Assembly: GCA_023259685.1 (NCBI GenBank)
Contig: JALRGP010000026.1
Location: 1 to 11,081, forward strand
Direction of reading: 5' to 3'
From: Alphaproteobacteria bacterium
GTDB taxonomy: Bacteria > Pseudomonadota > Alphaproteobacteria > JALRGP01
Length of the DNA: 11,081 bases
A model generated the notes under the pieces. The model was not told the DNA's origin and searched no databases. It saw only the letters and a list, made by a program, of their open reading frames with translations. Positions 1 to 4,718 of this stretch are shown piece by piece; position 1 is the first letter of the stretch, and each line of letters starts with the position of its first letter. The translations under genes were made by a program, and so were the position numbers.

Positions 1-197
1 TATGTTCGCTATTCTCTTAGATATTCAAGCGTCATTAGCAATCGCTGTTCTGGGGGTAGTTTACTTGGTCTTTCACCTCATTTCTTTTTCTCAATTTCGA
101 ATGGTTCAAGAATTTCTAACATCTTTTGAAATGTTTCTTTTTTCACTCCAGTTAATCTTCTCAATTCTACATCTCATAACCCTTCAATCTTTTCCAT
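1..197 (-). pseudogene. IS5-type transposase, decayed N-terminal part
   Basis: Reading the minus strand from ATG 197-195 in one frame gives MEKIEGL, stop, then a 31-residue stretch starting DVELRRLTGVKKETFQKML, stop, then GERPSKLPPEQRLLMTLEYL followed by RE, a third stop, and RT at the window edge. This matches the N-terminal helix-turn-helix region of IS5-family DDE transposases, which typically reads R-L-T-G-V-x-x-x-T-F-x-x-M, then G-G-R-P-x-K-L, then L-x-x-L-x-Y-L-R-E-Y-R-T-Y. The three in-frame stops are TGA at 176-174, TGA at 80-78 and TAG at 11-9. They fall where the family usually has Ser, Arg or Gly, and Tyr. The catalytic DDE part lies outside the window. The reading frame is otherwise intact, so decay is by point mutation and looks fairly recent. 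Family assignment is from remembered consensus, and the exact IS subgroup is not determined. Confidence 0.8.
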
Positions 198-265
198 CTT
201 TTAAACAAATTTGATTTAAAAACTTTGTTTATATTAGCAATAATCCTGTTTTGCAGGAAGTCTAA
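198..265. mobile_element. possible IS end upstream of the transposase relic
   Basis: This non-coding stretch lies directly upstream of the transposase relic. It holds a short inverted repeat at 244-258 (TCCTG, loop TTTTG, CAGGA). Read on the minus strand, the candidate IS terminus is ACTTCCTGCAAAACAGG, and it abuts CTAA at 262-265. CTAA fits the YTAR target preference known for several IS5-family elements. The other end of the element is outside the window, so neither the terminal inverted repeat nor a target duplication can be confirmed. The boundary is a guess from distance to the start codon and the CTAA motif. Confidence 0.3.
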
Positions 266-349
266 TCATTTTTGGTGTTTACAATAGAGAGACATTGAGC
301 GATCTTTCTTGATTCTTTTGCCCACTTCTTTTACAAAAAGAATTATTTT

Positions 350-378
350 TTGAAGATTTAACGAAAAACCCCTAAAAT
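350..378 (+). promoter_or_regulatory. sigma70-type promoter for hppA
   Basis: TTGAAG at 350-355 (4 of 6 to TTGACA) and TAAAAT at 373-378 (5 of 6 to TATAAT) are separated by exactly 17 bp. The predicted start is near 385, leaving a leader of roughly 24 nt before the hppA ATG. That leader contains a small perfect inverted repeat at 382-394 (GTTAC, TTC, GTAAC) and a weak purine-rich Shine-Dalgarno (AAGAGA, 398-403). The promoter lies outside the candidate IS end, so it belongs to hppA rather than to the element. Confidence 0.45.
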
Positions 379-408
379 AAAGTTACTTCGTAACATTAAG
401 AGATATGA

Positions 409-2484
409 ATGGATTTATCATTACTCGTGTATGGTTGCATTGGCATCGCATTGTTATACGCAATCATTGTCTGTCGCCATTTATTTTCAAAAAGCTGTGG
501 ATCGGTAGATATGAAAGAGATCGCCCAGGCAATTCAAGAAGGGGCAAGAGCTTACCTCAGCCGTCAATATATCACCATTAGCTTTGTTGGACTGATTATT
601 GCTACATTTTTAGATGCCTATATGGGGCATTTTGTGGCTTTGGGCTTTGTGATTGGCGCCCTTTTATCAGGATGTGCCGGCTATATTGGTATGCACGTAT
701 GTATCAGAGCAAACGTCCGTACTGCTGAAGCTGCACGTGGCGGTTTAGTACCTGCACTCAATTTGGCCTTTCAATCTGGTGCGGTTACTGGGCTGTTAGT
801 TGTTGGGATGGCCTTATTTGGAATTCAGACGTATTATGAATTTTTGATCAAAGCTCAGTTGGAACAACGCCAATTACTGGAAGCACTGATCGCCCTCAGT
901 TTTGGTGCCTCACTTATTTCAATCTTTGCCCGTTTAGGTGGTGGTATTTTCACAAAAGGTGCCGATGTTGGAGCCGATTTGGTTGGAAAGTTAGAAGCTG
1001 GCATCCCAGAAGATGACCCTAGAAACCCTGCCGTGATTGCCGATAATGTCGGAGATAATGTGGGAGATTGTGCGGGTATGGCTGCAGACCTTTTTGAAAC
1101 TTATGTGGTAACTATTGTATCATCTATGGTGCTGGCTGCCATTTACTTTAAGGATCAAGTTCAATCATTATTCATGATGTATCCATTAGTCATTGGGGCT
1201 GTTTGTATTATCGGCTCTATCCTTGGAACATTTTTTGTCAAATTATCAAAAGATAAAAAAATCATGAAAGCACTTTACAAAGGCTTGATCTCCAGTGGTG
1301 TTATATCTTATGGTCTCATTTATTATATGACCGAGATGATGTTTAAAGATCAATCATCTTTTGCTGTTGGAGGAGCAACTTTTGGCATTCAGGCTTTGCA
1401 CATTTGTGCTTTTGTAGGGCTTGCTGTGACGGGGCTTTTGGTGTGGATCACTGAATACTACACATCAACCCATTATTCACCTGTTCAAGGTATTGCAAAA
1501 TCCTCCAGAACAGGGCACGGAACCAACATTATTCAAGGTTTGGCGGTTTCTATGGAAGCAACGGCAATGCCTGTGTTGGTCATTTGTGCTGGAATTATTG
1601 TGTCATATCTGCAAGCTGGAATTTTTGGTGTATCGGTTGCCGCCACAACAATGTTGGCATTGGCAGGAATGGTTGTTGCATTGGATGCGTATGGTCCCGT
1701 CACTGATAATGCTGGCGGTATTGCTGAAATGGCAAAATTACCCTCAGATGTGCGCCAAGTGACGGATGCATTGGACGCCGTTGGAAACACCACAAAAGCC
1801 GTTACAAAAGGATATGCCATTGGATCTGCAGGTCTTGCGGCCATTGTGTTATTTGTAACCTATACACAAGATTTAAAACATTATTTCCCAAATATCAATG
1901 TGTCCTTTAGTTTGGAGGATCCTTATGTATTGGTAGGGCTTTTCTTTGGTGGTATGTTGCCATTTTTATTTGCCGCCATGGGGATGAAAGCCGTTGGTCG
2001 TGCCGGTGGAGCCGTTGTCATTGAGGTACGCCGTCAATTTAAATCCATCAAAGGAATTATGGAAGGACTAGCAAAACCAAATTATGGTGCCGCCGTTGAT
2101 ATGCTCACCAAAGCTGCCATTAAAGAGATGATCATTCCATCGTTGTTGCCCGTTTTGGCACCATTTGTGATTTATTTTGGAATCAAGGCGGTCGCCAACC
2201 AAGAAGCAGCATTCTCTGCGATGGGAGCGATGTTGATGGGAGCTATTATCACCGGTATTTTCGTTGCTATTTCTATGACATCCGGTGGTGGTGCATGGGA
2301 TAATGCAAAAAAATACATCGAAGATGGGCACTTTGGTGGTAAAGGATCTGATGCCCATAAAGCAGCTATTACCGGTGATACGGTAGGTGATCCTTATAAA
2401 GATACGGCGGGCCCTGCCATTAACCCGATGATTAAAATCATTAACATTGTGGCACTATTATTGCTTGGATTTTTAGCGCATTAA
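409..2484 (+). CDS. hppA: K+-independent proton-pumping membrane pyrophosphatase
   Basis: This 691-residue integral membrane protein hydrolyses pyrophosphate and uses the energy to pump H+ across the cytoplasmic membrane; family members work as homodimers with about 16 membrane helices. The PPi/Mg-binding signature is intact: FTKGADVGADLVGK at about 181-194, then GIPEDDPRNPAVIADN and VGDNVGDCAG to residue 223. The C-terminal acidic site GDTVGDPYKDTAG is at about 656-668. GNTTKA at 459-464 has Lys463 and Thr466, the signature of the K+-independent subfamily; K+-dependent members have Ala at the Lys position. Full family length and all acidic clusters are present, so it should be functional. 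Start ATG 409 has AAGAGA 6 nt upstream; an ATG at 405 is out of frame. In host-associated bacteria such a pump can recover energy from biosynthetic PPi, but that role is inferred. Its promoter is directly upstream and a hairpin follows 15 nt after the stop. Confidence 0.97.
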   Translation: MDLSLLVYGCIGIALLYAIIVCRHLFSKSCGSVDMKEIAQAIQEGARAYLSRQYITISFVGLIIATFLDAYMGHFVALGFVIGALLSGCAGYIGMHVCIRANVRTAEAARGGLVPALNLAFQSGAVTGLLVVGMALFGIQTYYEFLIKAQLEQRQLLEALIALSFGASLISIFARLGGGIFTKGADVGADLVGKLEAGIPEDDPRNPAVIADNVGDNVGDCAGMAADLFETYVVTIVSSMVLAAIYFKDQVQSLFMMYPLVIGAVCIIGSILGTFFVKLSKDKKIMKALYKGLISSGVISYGLIYYMTEMMFKDQSSFAVGGATFGIQALHICAFVGLAVTGLLVWITEYYTSTHYSPVQGIAKSSRTGHGTNIIQGLAVSMEATAMPVLVICAGIIVSYLQAGIFGVSVAATTMLALAGMVVALDAYGPVTDNAGGIAEMAKLPSDVRQVTDALDAVGNTTKAVTKGYAIGSAGLAAIVLFVTYTQDLKHYFPNINVSFSLEDPYVLVGLFFGGMLPFLFAAMGMKAVGRAGGAVVIEVRRQFKSIKGIMEGLAKPNYGAAVDMLTKAAIKEMIIPSLLPVLAPFVIYFGIKAVANQEAAFSAMGAMLMGAIITGIFVAISMTSGGGAWDNAKKYIEDGHFGGKGSDAHKAAITGDTVGDPYKDTAGPAINPMIKIINIVALLLLGFLAH

Positions 2485-2499
2485 TCTATAAAACACCGA

Positions 2500-2539
2500 A
2501 TATCAACTACTATCGGCTTTAGCCGATAGTAGTTGATAT
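2500..2539 (+). terminator. 18-bp perfect hairpin after hppA
   Basis: The arms 2500-2517 and 2522-2539 are perfect reverse complements over 18 bp, with a 4-nt TTTA loop. It starts 15 nt after the hppA stop, as expected for a 3'-end structure. No U-tract follows (CATATTGACTTTG), so it is not a canonical Rho-independent terminator. It may act as an mRNA-stabilising 3' hairpin, as an attenuator, or be one copy of a dispersed palindromic repeat. The length and perfection are unusual for a simple terminator. Confidence 0.6.
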
Positions 2540-2543
2540 CATA

Positions 2544-2571
2544 TTGACTTTGTAAATACAAATATTATAAA
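2544..2571 (+). promoter_or_regulatory. sigma70-type promoter for the 2646/2674 gene
   Basis: TTGACT at 2544-2549 (5 of 6) and TATAAA at 2566-2571 (5 of 6) are spaced by 16 bp. The predicted transcription start is around 2578, which coincides with the first base of the next hairpin. The spacing and match are good for an AT-rich genome, where chance -10 boxes are common; the near-consensus -35 box raises confidence. Confidence 0.5.
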
Positions 2572-2577
2572 CCACTT

Positions 2578-2604
2578 ATATGAGAATTTTGGTAATTCTC
2601 ATAT
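2578..2604 (+). promoter_or_regulatory. 11-bp hairpin at predicted mRNA 5' end
   Basis: ATATGAGAATT (2578-2588) and AATTCTCATAT (2594-2604) form a perfect 11-bp stem with a TTGGT loop. It begins at the start site predicted from the promoter at 2544-2571, so the transcript would open with a stem-loop. Possible roles are protection of the mRNA 5' end or, as DNA, a palindromic operator overlapping the start site. The structure is directly visible; the role is inference. Confidence 0.5.
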
Positions 2605-2633
2605 GTATTTTACAGAACTTACTATTTTAAATC

Positions 2634-2648
2634 AGGACATTTTTTATG
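2634..2648 (+). promoter_or_regulatory. Shine-Dalgarno with ATG at 2646
   Basis: AGGA at 2634-2637 lies 8 nt before ATG 2646, the best ribosome binding site in this part of the window. The frame it opens reads MKKQLIALSCERC and stops at TAG 2685-2687. The Met-Lys-Lys-hydrophobic beginning looks like a natural N-terminus. It overlaps, out of frame, the long ORF that starts at 2674, so this site decides the question of where that gene originally began. Confidence 0.55.
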
Positions 2649-2673
2649 AAAAAACAATTAATAGCCTTATCAT

Positions 2674-3360
2674 GTGAAAGATGTTAGGATTTTAAAAATT
2701 TCACAAAACATCTTTAACAATAAATTATTAAAGAAAGAGACCTCCAGCCAATCTAATAAAAAATATTTTACCGATGAATTTGTGGAAGAATTGTTTAAGG
2801 TTTTTCAAAAAGACGATATAGAATCACAAGAAAAATTTGTACAACAAGGATTAGATGATTATGGCCACCACGATATCGTATATCAATTTTTAAGTTTAAA
2901 TACCGAAAATCTCAAATATTGTATTCAAGCATACACTAAAGACAAAGAAATCAATGGAAAAGACAATGCTTTAAGTTCATTTATATCAAAAAAAGGACAT
3001 GGAAAAATCAGACCAATTCTAAAAAAGGTACACTGTTCAATAGAAGAAAATTTTCTTAATTTCTTAAAAAATTCCGGTAAAAAAATTCCATCATGGGGAA
3101 TTTATGCACCGCTGAGACATACTGATGATGTCACCCGTGAATTGGTCAGTGAAGTGTATTACGGGGAAATGTTACATGATCGTCTGTTTGGAACCCCACC
3201 TGTAAAACCTTTCAGCTCACTTACAGAAGAAGATAAACAATCAGTTCTGTCGTATTTAACTGACGAACAACTTGCGGCATTACAAAACATTGTGAATAAA
3301 GAGAAACCAATTCAAGAATTTATGATGTACGTGCCGGCTTTGGATCTAGAACGTTCATAA
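2674..3360 (+). CDS. unrecognised protein, probably frameshifted near its start
   Basis: I do not recognise this 228-residue product. It is Lys- and Glu-rich, with no evident signal peptide, membrane segment or catalytic motif in this frame. The C-terminal third is more conserved-looking, with a D-D-V-T-R-E-L-V-S-E-V-Y-Y-G-E-M run (141-156) and a helical Thr-Glu-Glu-Asp/Leu-Thr-Asp-Glu region (about 184-208). The first available start in frame is GTG 2674, which has no ribosome binding site. A far better start (ATG 2646 with AGGA) lies upstream in another frame, and the two frames overlap over 2674-2687. A single-base indel between about 2664 and 2687 would join MKKQLIALS to KDVRILKIS and on. 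It is therefore either a pseudogene with an otherwise open 228-codon frame, or a weakly translated GTG-start gene. It has its own promoter upstream and an intrinsic terminator 43 nt downstream. Confidence 0.55.
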   Translation: MKDVRILKISQNIFNNKLLKKETSSQSNKKYFTDEFVEELFKVFQKDDIESQEKFVQQGLDDYGHHDIVYQFLSLNTENLKYCIQAYTKDKEINGKDNALSSFISKKGHGKIRPILKKVHCSIEENFLNFLKNSGKKIPSWGIYAPLRHTDDVTRELVSEVYYGEMLHDRLFGTPPVKPFSSLTEEDKQSVLSYLTDEQLAALQNIVNKEKPIQEFMMYVPALDLERS

Positions 3361-3367
3361 AATTAAC

Positions 3368-3446
3368 CATTTTTAGGGGGTTCGGCACGCGTCCTCCCAT
3401 AGAGGCCCAGGTTCACATTGAACCTGGCCTTTTGGCTTTTCAAATT
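3368..3446 (+). pseudogene. relic of the 5' coding region of yifB
   Basis: This segment aligns with 4771-4844 inside intact yifB. By hand count 60 of 74 aligned bases are identical, with one 5-base insertion (GTCCT, 3391-3395). Shared blocks are CATTTTTAGG, GGCACGC, CCCATAGAGG, CAGGT, ATTG, ACCTGG and GCTTTTCAAATT. In the yifB frame the relic still reads PFLGGSAR, then after the insertion PIEAQVHIEPGLLAFQIK and stop, against SFLGVEAR and PIEVQVQIAPGLPAFQI in yifB. The yifB version is the conserved family sequence, so the relic is the derived copy. Similarity ends at 3446. The rpn block lies between relic and intact gene, which suggests duplication with later loss, or insertion of that block at a duplicated yifB. 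Confidence 0.8.
3403..3433 (+). terminator. intrinsic terminator inside the yifB relic
   Basis: CCAGGTTC (3407-3414) pairs with GAACCTGG (3420-3427) around an ACATT loop. With C3406 bulged, A3403-G3405 pair with C3428-T3430, giving an 11-bp stem followed by a T-tract (3430-3433) and another T4 at 3437-3440. Orientation fits termination of the plus-strand gene ending at 3360. On the minus strand no U-tract follows, so it would not serve the convergent rpn transcript well. The stem sits in sequence derived from yifB coding DNA. Confidence 0.75.
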
Positions 3447-3469
3447 AAATAAATACAGAGAGGGTGCGA

Positions 3470-3784
3470 TTAAATTTTAGGAGTCTCATCCACAAGTTTT
3501 TTCCTTGATGTGCCTCCTAAAATTACCTCAACCTCATCTTTGCTAAGACCAGTAACGATCATGATCATATCCATAGAGCAACCAATTTTGTGCATATTTT
3601 GAACCATCTGAGTTTTAGATTTGTGTTCTCCTTCCTTTAATCCCTTCTCTATTCCTTCTTTAAGTCCTTTCTCCATCCCCTTTTTCAGTCCTTCTTTTTT
3701 TCCTTTTTTGATACCTTTCTCTATTCCCTTTTTCATTCCCTTTTTCATTCCCTCTTTAAGTCCTTTATTCAAAGCCGTATTCAT
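3470..3784 (-). CDS. Rpn-family C-terminal part with Lys-Gly tetrapeptide repeats
   Basis: This 104-codon frame begins with ATG 3784-3782, immediately after the TAA of the preceding frame and in the same register, so it is the natural C-terminus of that gene. Residues 9-52 are eleven tetrapeptides of the form hydrophobic-(K/E)-(K/E)-G. They are followed by a globular tail with MVQNMHKIGCSMDMI and GLSKDEVEVIL, like the ending of many PD-(D/E)XK 'transposase' proteins, where an E-G/K-G repeat precedes an N-L-x-x-G-x-(S/D)-x-x-x-I-x-x-x-T-G-L-S-x-E-E-V tail. Translation could occur by reinitiation at the abutting ATG, by readthrough, or not at all. As a separate protein it would lack any nuclease residues. 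No Shine-Dalgarno is obvious. Confidence 0.6.
   Translation of the reverse strand: MNTALNKGLKEGMKKGMKKGIEKGIKKGKKEGLKKGMEKGLKEGIEKGLKEGEHKSKTQMVQNMHKIGCSMDMIMIVTGLSKDEVEVILGGTSRKKLVDETPKI
3629..3763 (-). repeat. 12-bp codon repeat tract encoding (h-K/E-K/E-G)11
   Basis: Eleven consecutive 12-base units encode LKEG, MKKG, MKKG, IEKG, IKKG, KKEG, LKKG, MEKG, LKEG, IEKG and LKEG. The plus strand shows this as repeated CCCTTTTTCATT-like units. Two adjacent units are near identical, so slippage that changes copy number while keeping frame is plausible. Similar Gly-Lys/Glu tails are a known trait of the Rpn/PD-(D/E)XK transposase family. Confidence 0.8.
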
Positions 3785-4510
3785 TTAATCTTTGCTGTCT
3801 ATGATATCTTTTTGGTACGCAAGGTAATGATCTCTTTCCACTTTTGTCATTTTCAAAAAATTCAATTTTTCTTCCACCGCTGCCATATAGGCCGATGGAT
3901 GATTGTTATGTGGAATGTCATCATGTTTCATCACATAGAGCCATTCATCAATATCTTTTTGAATTTTGTCATCAAAAGACGGAATAAAAATATAGAAATA
4001 TTCTGGAAAGACAGAGGACGCAGTCATGTTTTCCAATGTATCACCTTGTTTAAATGACATTTTTAACGGGTGGTTCTTATCGATGTCATGAATGATGGTT
4101 TTTCCGTGATAGATGGCGCCGGTGTCCTCCATGTCAAAGTATAACAAAGACACATGAATAACCTTCACGATATTCATGTAATCGGCTTCTTGTCCAAGGT
4201 TATCCACAATGAGCCTTGAGGTGTTAAAACACGATTTATGGACAAAGCCTTCCTTGAGGTTACGCTCAATCTCAATCACATACCTCTGGTGATCGCTGTC
4301 CTCCACAATCATATCTGCCAAGCTTTTCTTGGTCAAAGGGTCTTCTTTGTCACTTTCGCTCTTGAGGATACTAATGATTTTGACGGGTTTATAACCTTGC
4401 GTTTTAAGAAGAGCAGACAAAAACCCTTCCACAATGCCATAATCTCTTTTATCTCGCAGCAAATATTTAATCGCATAATCAAAACTAATGAGAGGTTTAT
4501 GGTCACTCAT
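3785..4510 (-). CDS. rpn: Rpn/PD-(D/E)XK nuclease family protein, N-terminal part
   Basis: This 241-residue protein resembles the PD-(D/E)XK nuclease family 'transposases' (Rpn group), metal-dependent endonucleases that promote RecA-independent recombination. Seen here are the early FDYAIKYLLRDKRDYGIVEG helix region (10-29) and the nuclease core, where D66 in SLADMIVED is followed by E80-I81-E82 in YVIEIERN. The family more often has E-I-Q or E-M-Q at the last position. A conserved-looking segment HKSCFNTSRLIVDNL (91-105) follows. The family normally continues in the same chain into a Gly-Lys repeat tail, but here TAA (3787-3785) stops the frame directly before that tail. The start is ATG 4510; no good Shine-Dalgarno precedes it (only AAGGA about 20 nt upstream). 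The catalytic region is intact, so the short form could still be active. Subfamily naming is uncertain. Confidence 0.75.
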   Translation of the reverse strand: MSDHKPLISFDYAIKYLLRDKRDYGIVEGFLSALLKTQGYKPVKIISILKSESDKEDPLTKKSLADMIVEDSDHQRYVIEIERNLKEGFVHKSCFNTSRLIVDNLGQEADYMNIVKVIHVSLLYFDMEDTGAIYHGKTIIHDIDKNHPLKMSFKQGDTLENMTASSVFPEYFYIFIPSFDDKIQKDIDEWLYVMKHDDIPHNNHPSAYMAAVEEKLNFLKMTKVERDHYLAYQKDIIDSKD

Positions 4511-4635
4511 GGTGGTTTAGTTTTGGTATTCCTTTATCTATTATGACATAAAATGAGGAATCAGATGCTTTTGGCTCTTTAAAAAAACAAATACAGCAAT
4601 CAATTTGATCTATTGTTTTGATACATCAGAAAAAA

Positions 4636-4663
4636 TTGAAATAAAAAACGTTATTGATATAAT
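4636..4663 (+). promoter_or_regulatory. strong sigma70-type promoter for yifB
   Basis: TTGAAA at 4636-4641 (5 of 6) and a perfect TATAAT at 4658-4663 are spaced by 16 bp, the best promoter match in the window. The predicted start is about 4670, giving a leader of about 50 nt. The -10 box sits within an inverted repeat, TTGAT-ATA-ATCAA (4654-4666), which could be an operator. The remaining part of this divergent rpn-yifB intergenic space (4511-4718) shows no gene. Confidence 0.6.
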
Positions 4664-4718
4664 CAACGATAAATTAACCATTTCTTAAGAATTTAAAGGG
4701 TACTTTTTCTTCAAGAAT

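Noticed and set aside
1..197. TGA read as tryptophan (recoded genetic code) to explain two stops in the transposase
   Set aside because: A TAG also interrupts the frame, the family does not have Trp at those sites, TGG encodes Trp elsewhere in the window, and TGA ends the 1056-codon gene just before a terminator.
2..214. A hydrophobic 70-codon plus-strand frame resembling a small membrane protein
   Set aside because: It is the antisense of the transposase relic; the minus-strand peptide matches a known family while this one has no ribosome site or recognisable motif.
3629..3763. CRISPR-like or VNTR array suggested by regularly spaced 12-base repeats
   Set aside because: The units are codon-phased with no spacers and encode the Lys/Glu-Gly tetrapeptide tail typical of the Rpn family.
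3812..4546. Plus-strand open frames opposite the rpn gene
   Set aside because: They are antisense shadows of a frame with clear family motifs; they lack ribosome sites and conserved-looking composition.
4671..4683. A 13-base match (AAATTAACCATTT) to 3360-3372, possibly a direct repeat bounding the rpn block
   Set aside because: It is very AT-rich and 11 of the bases recur inside yifB near 5230, so it is weak evidence for a target-site duplication or an insertion boundary.
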